In this document: piece by piece, positions 41,091-52,448 of the stretch | How positions within the stretch are numbered: position 1 is the first letter of the stretch | How the letters are laid out: every line of letters begins with the position of its first letter | NCBI GenBank assembly: GCA_008933995.1 | Contig: WARS01000007.1 | Span: 7,856,423 to 7,920,422 of the forward strand | Direction of reading: 5' to 3' | From: Datnioides undecimradiatus | Taxonomy: Eukaryota; Chordata; Actinopteri; Lobotiformes; Datnioididae | Length of the DNA: 64,000 nt | Translations under genes and position numbers: made by a program | Notes under the pieces: model-generated | What the model was told of the DNA's origin: nothing | Seen by the model: the letters and a program-made list of their open reading frames with translations, nothing else | Databases searched by the model: none

Positions 41091-42576
41091 AGCCCAGTGT
41101 TGAGGTCGGACTTCCATGAGAGGAAAAGTACAGCAACATTTTCCAGTGGCGTGATACGTATGTATGGCGTTTTTTTCCCCATGTGTCACGAGCAGCAGGA
41201 CGACACACTCTTCTGTCGAGTAAAATGTTGCTAAAAAAAATGAAACGGAGGAAAAAAAGAAAGAAAGAAAGAGGCAGAAGGAAATATGTAATCTGGGAAA
41301 AATGTCATCATGAGGTAAAACATTTCTGACTCTGATCAAAACTGTGTTAAAAAACAGAACTGAGAATTCATTTCATCTTTTGTCCTTGGGTCCTTCAGCT
41401 TTGACACATGTGAGAAATGTAAAACTTATGAATAGGTTGGTAAGTTTTACACCACACATGCCAAAACACAGACAAGTATGCTATTCATATACTTATTTGG
41501 CAACCCAACATAACAATCTTTTACAGTCATGGAATTTTTAAATGTTTGTTTTAATTTTTTAATAGATGATTACTGTTCATTAGGTGTTTTGAGACAAAAT
41601 GAAAACATACTGAAATGAATTACTCGACAAAAGTAACTGTTAGAGTGGTGTGTCAGATTTATATTTTCATAGAGAATCACTAGATTAAACTTTTTACCTA
41701 AGGATCAACTTATCAGCATCATCCTGAGTTCAACTGTATCCTAAGACCAAATCATACCTGCTCGTCAGGTTTGCGAGATACCACTACAGCTGGTAAAGCG
41801 GACCTTCAGAATTTGTTGTTGTATTTATATTATATGTATATTTTTTAAAATGTAGACGTGTATTTGTTTGTATTTACATGCTCTTTTGCATTCCCAAATT
41901 ATTATAAAACATTCTTTTGGGGGGGATTTTAATGATAATTTATACATTTATATGATTTAGTAGTGTGAGATGTATTTATTAATTAGTCCTTTCTTAAAGT
42001 TGGTTCACCATACAAACAGGATTGGGAAACACTTTTGCCTTTCCATCATTCACCCTGATACTCAAAACATCATTAAAGTGTATTTGTCAAATTATCTTCA
42101 TTAATACTATATTAAGTTTATCTGTCGAGTTATCTTAATTAATGCTGCATGCAAATGTCCAATGATTATAACCTTTTTTTTCCCTCATAAATAATCTGTA
42201 TTGCACAGCTTTTAATTACAAACATTAAACAAACTGAAACAACATTAATATGGAAAAATACAAGTTGAAGGGAAACACGGCAAATTCGAATGGCTTTTAG
42301 ATGTAAAGGTTTTTGAAGATGAAAAACTGAAATGAACGCTTTTTGCTATCTGTGCTTATTTACGTGAAGACTAACCGAAGTTCAGAGTTTTTTTGTTTAA
42401 CGTGAACAAATTAGCAATCTACACAACAACTATCTAATTACAACAAAGGCTTGAATAAAAAGACCGAACCTACCGCGCTGCATCCTCTATAACAAACACA
42501 CTCAGTCGCTGTGAGAAAACAACAGGTCATTACAGCTTGGTTTTTGTTCCCCCACCTGTTACCACCAGGTATTATG

Positions 42577-42863
42577 CTACATGGCCATAAGTAACTGGAC
42601 ACCCGTACATTCCAGCCACATGTGATAACTGAATTTGTCTTATAAATACACGCATTAATCCGCTGCTATACCAGCTTTCAATCTTTTTTTTGGGGGGGTC
42701 TGAAAGTCTCCGGAAACCAGCCCGCAGCCGCTCTCTGGAAGCGGCCGCTGTGGCCTGCAGCATTAAGAGTCACCTACACTGGAACTAGAGGGCCGAACAC
42801 TTAAGTAGACAAATGTTTGCAGAAAAAGGGGTGACGATAAACTTTTGGTCTCATCTTATATAG
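42577..42863. mobile_element. MITE-like element (TGGCC-AAAGT type)
   Basis: The left end (ctacatggccataagtaac) and the inverted right end (ctatataagatgagacc then aaaagttt) are imperfect inverted repeats. They resemble the ends of a 'tatatggccaaaagtatgtgg' DNA-transposon derivative common in fish. The interior of about 230 bp is GC-richer than the surrounding intron and non-coding. A truncated relative lies at 12026. The family name is not assigned. Confidence 0.5.
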
Positions 42864-43499
42864 ATAAAAATTCCTCCTCATCTTATTATTGTTATTATTT
42901 TTATCGTTATCGCCATCGTACTGGAGGTTAAATGTGCAGTTGTAGATTTCCATCAGCTTAAAATAGTAATTTTTGGTGACTGAGTATTAAAAGACATTAG
43001 TGCGTTTTTCAGCAAAGTGATGCAGATTATGATCCATTACTGTAACGCTGCTTAATGGAGACAAACTCTTCTCTCTCTTAACCTTTCCCCTCGTTGAAGA
43101 GGAACCCTCCAACCCAAGCTGAGGTGCAGCAAAATAACATGTTACTCAGAAGCAGACAGCAGTGTGCTTGAACAACAACAACAACAATATATTTTGTGAA
43201 AAGGCCCCAGAGTTGTTTTGTTTAGAGGAACGTTTCTTACTTTTATGTCATGAAAAAAATTAAGTAATGACTCACTTTGATTTGAGTATAATGAAAATAT
43301 TAATCAGATTCACTTCACCAGTGCCTACCTCTGCATTAATGAGTTTATGTATTTGAGCACATGTATGATGCATTCATGTCTATATGCCTCATGCTCTCTC
43401 TCTCTCTCTCTTTCCAGCATCAGTCTACCACCTGTTTTCCCAGAGTTATGACCTCAGCCTGCAGGCGTCTCTGCCTAACACTGCCAAACTACATGCAGC

Positions 43500-43553
43500 T
43501 GTGTGTGTGCCTCTGTGTGTGAGCGTGTGTGTGTGTGTGTGTGCGCGCGCGAG
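43500..43553. repeat. compound GT/GC microsatellite
   Basis: GT runs ending in gcgcgcgcgagc, continuing directly into a GA-rich tract. Confidence 0.85.
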
Positions 43554-43734
43554 CGAAAGAGAGAGCAGGACAAAGAAAGAGAGAGAGACAGAAAATAAGT
43601 ACATCAAGACAGGAAGAAGAAAACAAATGTGACAGAAACTATGTAATAAAGTAAATATGTAATAAAATGTGTCAATGAGAGAAAAAACGTGTGTGTGCGC
43701 GCGCGTCTATATGTGTGGAGGAAGTATAGGGCAA

Positions 43735-43970
43735 GTTTTAGAGAGAGAGACTGGAAAAAAGAAAAAAAAAAGCAGAGAAAGATTTGAAAAAGGAAAAATG
43801 AAAAAAAATGACATAAAAGTGAGGAAGGAGAGGGAAGCGGAGGCGGAGGTAAATGATAAACAAGAGAGACCAAAAGAGGAAAAAAACAAGATAAGAGTGA
43901 GAGAGAGACCTGGGGAGCAGCAGAGAAAAGCAGGAGAGAGAGAGAGAGAGAGACTGAATGTATGCTCGAG
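43735..43970. repeat. purine-rich tract (plus strand)
   Basis: About 235 bp made almost entirely of A and G on the plus strand, including a GA run at 43938-43953. The tcf4 pre-mRNA is therefore pyrimidine-rich here, deep in the large intron. The 216-codon frame across it is low-complexity. Confidence 0.7.
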
Positions 43971-44138
43971 AAAAACAAAAAAGTCTCAGTGCAAACACAA
44001 TGGCTCCATTTCAGCGATGACATCACCCCTTCCTCTCACTTTATTGTTTCTATTTTCCACGTGTTTCTTTTTTTTTTTTTTTTACAGTATTTCTATTGAA
44101 TCTGTCTTTTCTTTTGGTTTGAACTTCCTGTTTATACT

Positions 44139-44139
<1 letters not shown>

Positions 44140-44172
<33 letters not shown>
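44140..44172. repeat. (AC)n microsatellite
   Basis: A 33-bp AC run preceded by an 18-T tract at about 44069-44083. Confidence 0.9.
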
Positions 44173-44174
<2 letters not shown>

Positions 44175-45614
44175 ATACACATACACTGTGTGTGTTGATA
44201 CAAACACCACACTGTACAGACGCCGGGAAACCTATCCTCAATACCTTTTGGTGCCAATTGAAAGTATGTCTATAAAACTGGACATTGAGAACTGTATAGT
44301 ATTAAAATGGCTGCTGTAGGTCAGAATATCAGATCACTTCATTCAATACTTACTGTTTCTTTAATCAGAGATTTGTTTCAATAAAGGTTTGGTCACATTG
44401 AACCTCAACAAAAATCTTTCACTAACCTTACACAAAGTTTTTTTGTTGCTTAACCATAGTTTATTTGCTGCAGCCACAATCCTTTCCTCTGTGTTGACCG
44501 TACTTTGGTTGCCATGAGCAAATCACTGAAAGTAAGAATCAAGTGTCAAGCGTGTCAATAGGTGTAGAAAAATGTTGTCATGACAACATAATGCAGGGTT
44601 TTGCAGATTAGTACAATATTGTTTTTGTGAGAAAATCGTATAGTTTGGGTACTGATAACAAAACGTAGGTATCATATCATTTGGGTTTGTGATTACTAAT
44701 AAACTCAACTGATGGTACATGAACCCATAGTGCACATACAACCTATAGTTGCGTTGTGCATATTGAGGAAAGAAGAAGAAGAGGAAGAGTGAGGAGGAAT
44801 ACTCTGAATAAGCAGCTCCCTCAGCTTCATTCCACAGAGGTGAGTCTCTACAATGTCAGCGGGGTCTCAGGTTGAGGTCTGCTTAATGTGACGTAAACCA
44901 GAACGTACACTCACAGGGTTTTTCTCCATAGTAGGGGTACACAGTATACAGTGAATGCTTTTCACTGCACGGCAGAAAGGTTGAGTTGTTTACCTTGATG
45001 ATGTGTTGGAGGTTTGCTGGTCACAAACCACAGTAAGAACCGCTGTGGCTGCCCCTGTTTGTTCAATTCCTGCAGGATTTAAAGCTGAGCTACTGGTCAC
45101 ACGGTGCAGAACCTACATGCGTCCACATCACGTTGTGAGACCAGTTTTTGTTTTTGTTTTTTTTGATGTGTAGCGCTTCGAACTTCTTCAAACACCCGCA
45201 ATTTTGCCAGTGGAAAGTTTTAATGTGAAGCAAACTCAGCAGAGAGGGTTCGGTTTGCACCATCAGTGATTTGACACAGCTCCAACATCACCAACAGCGA
45301 TCAGTAAACAGTAAAATAAGGCTGATAGGAGAAAGTACAAACAGGAAGACAGGAGTTAAACGCAAGTACATGGATTGAGGTAGAAGATAAAGGTAAAACA
45401 GAACTTTCTCTAGTCTCCTACACAGACCGGCACATGTTGGCTGACCCTAGGCACAATCAGCATGGTTGTCTGCTGCTGTGAGGCTGTAGTTGAAATCCAT
45501 GTCACTGGGGTTTGGCTTGGCACCGAAAGGCTAAAGTGGACCAACCTGGGCCTAAAGAAGAACTGCTGTGTTTTCACTCTTAATGAGTCCGCCATTAATC
45601 CAGAAGCTGAATAA

Positions 45615-45636
45615 ACACACACACACACACACACAC
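45615..45636. repeat. (AC)n microsatellite
   Basis: A 22-bp AC run in the large tcf4 intron. Confidence 0.85.
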
Positions 45637-46541
45637 GCCCTAATGACAACACAAGGAGCAATTTATGTGCTTCGCTGCGTGTGTGTATTGAGTCCATAAG
45701 TCAACAGCGTTTTTCTGTCCTTTCTCTGCCAGTGTCATACATTTATAGAGAACAAGTAAGAAATGTATTTGGAATAATTTCAAGATTGAACTGAAAAAGG
45801 AGTTTGTGAACATATTACCTTTAACAGCAGCTTCATTTTTAATGTGTTTCTTGGGCTTAACCACACATCTCTTCATAAAACCAAATGCCAAATTTGGCTC
45901 TGGGGACGTCCAAAGAGTAGGAAAGTGTTTTAATGGAACTGAAAAGTAGTTTGCAAGTATTTTCCTTGAATTTTAAACATTCTCTTGACCGCAAACTTTA
46001 AGTTGCGTCATAAATTACTTGAGCACATTTCTCACATTTCTTCTTTCTTTTAATTCAAACCAAAACAGATATTTCATTATGAATTCAGTGTCAAACTTAC
46101 AGAAAAGTGTAAATTCCCACTGTAAACTGTAAATGACATTATTTAGATCATTTAGTCCTAACTACCTCCTTTGGTGTGACATTTAAATCACTCTGTAAAT
46201 CCGAGCACCAAACTGTTTTTTCTGTCTTTCTTTTGAATACCGTCTTCAAAAGCATTTAAATCATTTTGCCTCTTTTCTCTTTCAAAGAAGATATGTATTA
46301 AAAACTTGAGTTTCCGTATCTGACGCCTAAATCGTCTTTCTTCTCAGAAATCATATCGGGATCGTAGATACCAATACGGATACAGTGCAAATAGGTCTGT
46401 GTTAGGCAAATATCAAATGCTGAATAACAATAGCTGGCCAATGTAAAATGCAGAATTGGGGATGATTTTCAATTTAGTTTATTGTGCAAGACAGAGGAAG
46501 CGGCAAGGGAGACAGAGTGAGTGAGTGAATAAGACACAGAG

Positions 46542-46635
46542 TGAGAGAGAGAGAGAGAGAGACAGAGAGAGAGAGAGAGACAGACAGCTGGACAGATATG
46601 CGTGAGAAGAAGATAATCTCTGTGGGAGCTGGCCA

Positions 46636-46670
<35 letters not shown>

Positions 46671-46689
46671 TACACACACACATACACAC
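46542..46689. repeat. GA tract followed by CA tract
   Basis: A GA run at 46542-46582 and a CA run with CATA variants at 46638-46689, separated by 55 bp of unique sequence. Confidence 0.85.
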
Positions 46690-47033
46690 TCCTCTACTTC
46701 TCTACCACAGGTGCACTCCATTTAGAAAACAACACTTCAAAGTAAATACTCTAACAAAGACCAGAGAGAGAGGGACAAAGCTTCTGAACTACTGTAGTGA
46801 GAACAGTGGAAAGCTGATGCTAAGCGCCCCCTAGAGGCAGACGTCTTCATTACATCCGCGATACAAAACTACTGTGACAGGAGGAAAGCCAACAAAGTCC
46901 CTTTAGAAACCTGATGGATGATGTCACTGAGGCAGGGCCCACGTTTTCATACAGAGCGAGAGAGAGAGAGAGGTGTTGAGGAGGTGACAGTGTGCAGCAT
47001 TTCTTGGAGTTGGTTTGCATGAACATCTGGTGA

Positions 47034-47190
47034 GTGTGTGTGTGTGTGTGTGTGTCTACATGTGAATATGCACAAACCTTAAGCACAAATAAACAAAGTA
47101 GGTCTGACTGAACATGTCCAGGCATCTGAATGTGTTTATGCTGGCTTGTGTTTCATAATGCTCTCTCTCTCTCTTTCTCTCTCTCTCGCC
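47034..47190. repeat. GT tract followed by CT tract
   Basis: A (GT)n tract at 47034-47055 and a (CT)n tract at about 47162-47187, about 800-900 bp into the intron after the donor at 47983. Confidence 0.8.
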
Positions 47191-47983
47191 CTCCTACATC
47201 TCCTTATGTCACACAGCTGTTTAGTTCTTTATGTTTATTGTTTCAAGTTGACAAAAAAGCCTAAATTAAATACGGAAAACATTACCGCTGTCTTATTTCA
47301 TATTTCCAGTTCAACCTCCTCTCCTCTTGCTTCCTCTGCACTTGTTCCTTCCCCTCGTTTATGTCCTCTGCTCCACATTTTTCACATCTGTTTTGACCTC
47401 CACCAAGACAATATGCAAACTATTGTTTGACCATATGTGTGTCCGTACTTTTACTATTCGACTCTAACTATATAACCCATTTAAAATTGACAAATGCAAT
47501 AGAAGTAAAAATAAATAGATATATAAAAACTGGTTATTTTGAGTGGACCTCATGTTTTCCAGCTGTGTGCAGATATAAACCAGGTCTCATTTATTCGACC
47601 GCAAAAAGGGCGATCCAAGTAACCAGATAGTATCTTCTAAACTCGTTCAATCTTTTTTTCGTACAAAATCGTCTCACCCAAGTCAAAAATTCAAGATTGT
47701 TACATGTGTTCCTTGATTTCACTTTGTAAGATATTCTGTCTATTTTCCAGCTGAACTGAAGGACATCTTTAATTGGCTTAAAACTTCTATTTCTTATTTG
47801 TGTTTCCACCACTGGTACTGGTTTGTTTTTTCTAACTGACAGCAGCTAATCTCTCTAGTTCACAGCCTGTTTTGACATTAGTCCTGATAACAGGATTTAT
47901 TGCATGTCAGTGATAAAAAAAAAAATACAATTACATACAATTAGATAAAAATACATTGGAAAAAACATGCTCTCTGGTCCTAC

Positions 47984-48193
47984 CATGAGGGAGTGTCTGT
48001 TGGCCGACAGCAGTCCCGTCCCGTACCCACTGCCCAGAGCGCCCATAGCGCCATTGTGCGGATGTGCGGCGCTGATGAGGTTGTGCATGTCACCGTGGCC
48101 GCTGGTCATACCCGTTGACGTTCCCACCGCGTGGCTTCGCAGTACATGGATGGCATCATCCAAACGCTCCAGACGGTCCTCAATACGACTTTG
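47984..48193 (-). CDS. tcf4: tcf4 exon, [19 protein letters not shown] segment
   Basis: This 210-bp exon is exactly 70 codons, phase 0 at both ends. It opens [19 protein letters not shown], an amphipathic, leucine-spaced segment conserved across E-proteins, then [19 protein letters not shown], and ends [17 protein letters not shown]. The acceptor is cgttctgcag and the donor is gtagga. The central [15 protein letters not shown] portion differs modestly from the mammalian form. Being a multiple of three, it could be skipped without a frameshift. Confidence 0.97.
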
Positions 48194-48421
48194 CTGCAGA
48201 ACGAAAAACATTAAGTAAATTAAATTAAATTAAATAAATACAGAGGACAGGTGGCATGATTCTGTGCTTTAAAAAAGTTACATTGAAAAACTTCCGGAGC
48301 ACAGAGCGGCCCTTTTCCATAAACAGACACATATCAAAGCGGGAATGTTGATGAACGTAGATGAACTGACCCCTAAAAAACAATATGTATTTGAATCATG
48401 TGTGTATACGTGTGTGCATAC

Positions 48422-48501
48422 CAGAGAGTGCAGTGGAGCCTCATAGTTTGGCGATGACGCTCCCTGTCCGCCGTTCCTCGACCAGACAGCTGAACTGGGA
48501 G
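48422..48501 (-). CDS. tcf4: tcf4 exon, AVWSRNGGQ segment
   Basis: An 80-bp exon that completes a split Ala codon and reads [12 protein letters not shown] then [14 protein letters not shown], matching the segment just before QSRIEDRL in mammalian TCF4. The acceptor is ctgtcctag and the donor is gtatgc. The intron to the next exon is only 228 bp. Confidence 0.96.
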
Positions 48502-49544
48502 CTAGGACAGACGAGATGAGGAAAAATCATTAGGAGAGACAGGGAAGAAGAGGATTACAGTGGGAGAATAGAGGACACGTGACGGGATTCAGAGAATGAG
48601 GAGTTGTGAGTCGGAGAGTTCAAACGGACATCCCTTCATCTGCATGTCTGCTTTGTGACAGACTGCCCACCTGTCCAGGTGGGCTGCTGCCCCCTGCGAC
48701 CCTGCTCAGGTTAAGTGTGTACAGAATAGATGGAGGCCTGTGTATGGATCAGAGCCAAAACCTCCTCCCCCTTTATATGTTGAAGGAAAAAAAAAACAAC
48801 AACACTCGCTGTACAGTGCCAAACGGCAGACAAAACGCCTTTACACATGAGGAGTCTCTCATCGTATCCACTTGTGGTGCTCGGACACAATAAACACAAA
48901 GATGAGGAAGAAAAGACAAAAACAAACCAACTCATATCTCATAGCAGAGATGCAAATTTTCAGTTTTTGTTTTTGAAAAGGTACAAGTGGTTGATTAGCA
49001 TGGGCCCTCTGCAGAATAAACAAGCTTTGTGCCTGTGTTCTTTTCTGCTTTTGTGTCGGTCGCTGCTCTGAAGGGTCGTCTCTGAATCGACAGGTTTCAT
49101 TAGCTGGTAGACAGAGGAGCGACGGCGACTTGAGCGAATTAACATTAATATGAGGCTGCGAGCGATGAGGCCTCTCGGCAGCCTCTGCGTTTCAGAAGTG
49201 AGACAGGCTACCAGGGGATTTTTCCTCAGCTCAAGGAAATTTTCAAACTAGATTTCTTTTCAACACATAAGTTAAGAAATCACAGCAACATCTTGTTAAA
49301 GCGACCATTCGCTCTGTGCACGAATTCTTAAAAAAGGTGCCTGTTGTTCGTTTTTGGTTTTTTTTTTTAGAAAAATAGCTGCCATGTTTCTCCCAGTTTG
49401 AAAAAAACAAACCCATTGGGCGATAATTTCATCCAATCAGGAGAAGGAAATCTTCAAAGTGCCCTCTGTCCTCTCACTTCCTATGCCTCTGTCATATCCC
49501 ACAGTTTTATTCTATTTTCCAGTCAGTACTTTTCCTAGCTCATC

Positions 49545-49840
49545 AACCATCCATCTTTATCCATCTTTGTGTTTCTGTCTCTTGCTTCTCTTCATGCTCT
49601 TCTCTCCCCTTTGTTTCCTCTATTCTCTTCTTTCCTTATTCCTCCATCTTGTCTCTTCTCTTCCTTTATTCTCTTTTCTTACCCCTCCATCCCTTATCTT
49701 TTCTCCTTGCACCTCCTCTGTGCCCTTGCCCCTGCTCTCTCCCTTGTAACTCTGATCTCATCTCATTAGCTCGTGTTTCTCTTTCTTTTTTATTGTCTTC
49801 CTATTTTGTCTCCCAGTCCTTTCTCTCCCCTCTCCTTTAT
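49545..49840. repeat. pyrimidine-rich tract (plus strand)
   Basis: About 300 bp of C/T-rich sequence (cttctctccccttt and similar) in the intron between the exons at 48422 and 50872. The transcript strand is purine-rich. The overlapping open frames of 66-96 codons are low-complexity artefacts. Confidence 0.7.
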
Positions 49841-49859
49841 TCATATTACATGCTCATTT

Positions 49860-50400
49860 CCATATGCTAATTAATGAATAATCACCTGGGTACATTCATG
49901 TGCAAATACAAATATATGTATTAAACGGCAGGGTAAATTATTCCGAGTCCAACACTGTAAAACACCCTCGCAGAATTAGCCTTGGATATCAATTTGCATG
50001 TAGTTTGCTCTAATAGGCTTCATTTCTAATTTGTAAAAAGTGGAGTAACTCTGACACAATGATAAACACCAATTATAGTTTAGCAGGCAATATCCCAGGC
50101 AGCTATAATGACGAGGAGGAGGAGAAGGCAGAGGGGAGGGGGCTCATGTTTGCAGAGCCGGTAGGTTTGTGAACGATTTGTCGAAGTGGTGCTCGTAATT
50201 AAAGCTATCAGTCACAAGGCGCGGCACAGAAATATCAAACGGTGTGTGTAGCAGCGACAATTAGAGACAAATTTGACACAACTATTATTAGGAAAAGTCA
50301 TTTTTCACTTTAAGGAGCAGGGAGAGTTTACAACATCAGCCGCAAGGAGGAGTAATTGGTGGTAATACAAGGAGGAGGAGGGGTGCAACGCGGAGACACA
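49860..50400. promoter_or_regulatory. candidate conserved non-coding element in tcf4 intron
   Basis: Between repeat-rich stretches lies about 540 bp of complex, repeat-free sequence with many homeodomain-type cores (gctaattaatgaataatc, gtaattaaag, gacaattagag), a TTTGCAT half-octamer and E-box-like motifs. Its texture is like that of vertebrate developmental enhancers, which are frequent in TCF4 introns. No alignment was possible, so function is inference. Confidence 0.3.
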
Positions 50401-50584
50401 GCTATTATTAAAGTGTTTTCATGGTCTTATCTTACACCAAGAAATAACACTTAAAAAGCAGAATTTCCCCTTAATCTATAAATAAAAACATCTAGATTTA
50501 TTTAAATATGTTTGTTCAAATAACTTTTATTTATCTATTTTTTTTATTTTTTATTTCTTTTTCCTATTTCCTCTCACAACTGCC

Positions 50585-50712
50585 AGTCAAAGTCAAGTCT
50601 TATGTCTTTTGTAACAAGTCCAAGTCAAGTCTCATGTCTTTGAAAACAAGTTCAGGTCAAGTCTCAAGTCCTTTAAGACAAGTCCAAGTCAAGCCTCAAG
50701 CCGTTTAAGACA
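50585..50712. repeat. minisatellite, 4 x 32 bp
   Basis: Four direct copies of a 32-bp unit of the form agtccaagtcaagtctcatg followed by tctttgaaaaca, at 50585, 50617, 50649 and 50681, with several substitutions per copy and no indels. It lies 160 bp downstream of the donor of the exon at 50872-50950. Its core is shared with the 18-bp minisatellite at 54683-54754. Confidence 0.9.
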
Positions 50713-50871
50713 GTCCTTCAAACAAACAAGTTTCAAGCCTTGGGTTGTTTGTCACAAATCATGTCATCTCGACTCCAGTCCAAGTCAGCTCTGCGTTTTT
50801 CATCTGTGGTTGTTGGGTTCTGTGACGATAAGCAAGTGTGTCGTGATTGGAGGGTGACTGTCATGTGCTAC

Positions 50872-50950
50872 CTGTGAGGGAGGGAGGAGAGCCGACTGGG
50901 GTGGAGGGATTGGAGGAGAAGCTGTTGTTCGTGTGGTCAGGAGAGTAGAT
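50872..50950 (-). CDS. tcf4: tcf4 exon, [18 protein letters not shown] segment (end of AD2)
   Basis: A 79-bp exon reading [18 protein letters not shown] then VGSPPSLT, nearly identical to mammals. Together with the preceding exon it forms the loop-helix motif of activation domain 2, which recruits co-activators in E-proteins. The acceptor is ttttttcag and the donor is gtagca. Confidence 0.97.
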
Positions 50951-51177
50951 CTGAAAAAATAAAAACATAAAACTCAGACAAGCGCATAGGAGGTGGGACA
51001 ACAATATACACATATCTACAGATAGATCATGACTTGAAACTCAACAAAAACGTCACGTAAATTTTTAGACTTGCTTAAAAAAAATATGCATTTTTTTATC
51101 TAACGAATGAATGAATGAATGAATAAAACGCTGTTAAGGTATATGAGTGTGTGTATGTTTATGTGTGCTGCACTTAC

Positions 51178-51248
51178 GGATGCGAGTGCTTTCCCTAAGG
51201 CGTCTCCTGTCTGAGAGCTGCTGGCTGCTGAGCTCTGTGCTCGGTTTG
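51178..51248 (-). CDS. tcf4: tcf4 exon, SQTGDALGKALAS segment (AD2 helix)
   Basis: A 71-bp exon that completes a split Ala codon, then NRAQSSAASSSQTGDALGKALAS. TGDALGKALAS is the helix of the LH motif in activation domain 2, invariant in vertebrate E-proteins. The acceptor (gtgtgttacag) sits behind a short GT run. The donor is gtaagt. The following intron is only 227 bp. Confidence 0.97.
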
Positions 51249-51399
51249 CTGTAACACACACACATAAGAGAAAAGAGGGATGTAATTTCATAAATAAGGA
51301 CGTTTACTACATATTCTGCAAAAATCCAATCGTCTTGCTTTCATGAATTCATTCATCTTCCTTGTCTAGACACCCACATTGTGGAGCTACTGTGCCTGT

Positions 51400-51770
51400 T
51401 ATTCTTTTGTACACTGCATGAAATGAACACAGACTAAAAGAAGTGGAAGCTTCCAATGTAATATTTCACGCACGTGAATATTACCATTAATATGAGGGAC
51501 CTAATTGTACTATGAATCCAACTGCAAGACCATAATGCATCTCTTTCATGGTGCAGTTACTACTTTGGCAGAATGGGATTACATAAGATTTGACGGCATG
51601 GCACGGTTAATTTGACAGAGCCCTCTGATTGGGTCTCTCTGTTCTCTCATAGGTCTGCTCCATCAGGGTAGTTTCCAAGTGGAGTCATCTCAGACTTCAG
51701 GTTGAACACTGTATGCTTATTTGCATCAGCAGAAATGTGCTGACTTTGCTCCAGATCTTTGCTGTTGTAA
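51400..51770. promoter_or_regulatory. candidate conserved non-coding element in tcf4 intron
   Basis: A repeat-free stretch 150-520 bp upstream of the LH-motif exon with an octamer-like TTATTTGCATCAGCA (51718-51732), taatatgag and ggacctaattg cores. The motif content suggests POU/homeodomain binding. Conservation is not tested. Confidence 0.25.
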
Positions 51771-51869
51771 ATGGTGGTGACAAGAATCAGAGGCAGAATT
51801 CAATAGGAACTGACACTGGACATCATATTCACATTTTAAATGGCTGACATCATGTGTGTCTATGTGTAG

Positions 51870-52014
51870 GTGTGTGTGTGTGTGTGTGTGTGTCTGTGTT
51901 GGTATCTGTATGTGTGCAAACGCTGGAGTTGAATACAGCTAAATCTGTTTCACACACTTGAAGAGCACAGAGGCCAAAGAGGAAGGAAGTGACCTCACAG
52001 GACCAGATGAGTGT

Positions 52015-52046
<32 letters not shown>
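51870..52046. repeat. GT tract and CA tract in inverted orientation
   Basis: (TG)n at 51870-51893 and (AC)n at 52015-52046 are complementary, 121 bp apart, and could pair in RNA. A CA/CG compound tract follows at 52391-52448. Confidence 0.8.
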
Positions 52047-52048
<2 letters not shown>

Positions 52049-52390
52049 AGGCAGAGAGGCTCTGACATGCTCACAGCTCATCTCTCCTGATAGCAGATCC
52101 CAGATGGAAAGTTTACGCTCGCACACACAAGTTAGACACGTGCACGCCAAACAGACACAGCACAGCAAAAACACATCCTTTCATGGCAAATGAATCCATT
52201 ACAGAAATTGGCAGGACTGAACTTCTTTAAGCTGTTAGAGAGAGAGAGACAGACAGAGAGAGCGAGGGATGAAGAGTGAGAGAGAGAAATGAGAGAGAGA
52301 GACAGGAAGCAGCATATGTTTTGGGGTTAAAGCCTCATGTCTCACTCACGCCATACCACTGGCCTAGTAAACCATCCAAGGGATTACTGT

Positions 52391-52416
52391 TACACACACA
52401 TACACACACACGTGCA

Positions 52417-52447
<31 letters not shown>

Positions 52448-52448
52448 C
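52391..52448. repeat. compound CA/CG microsatellite
   Basis: CA runs around a cgtgcacgcg core, in the 4.3-kb tcf4 intron. Confidence 0.85.

Larger units (their letters stand above)
35423..47983 (-). other. large tcf4 intron, repeat-rich
   Basis: 12.56 kb without any further coding exon that I can support. It is dense in CA/GT microsatellites (about 36.1, 36.25, 36.65, 38.2, 40.9, 41.0, 43.5, 44.15, 45.6, 46.65 and 47.0 kb), GA tracts, a GAA run, a MITE at 42.6 kb and a purine-rich tract at 43.74-43.97 kb. Long open frames in this interval follow the repeats and are not genes. Confidence 0.6.

Noticed and set aside
43669..44319. 216-codon plus-strand open frame
   Set aside because: It follows a purine-rich tract and a CA repeat inside a tcf4 intron. 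Lys/Glu/Arg and Thr/His runs are microsatellite translations.
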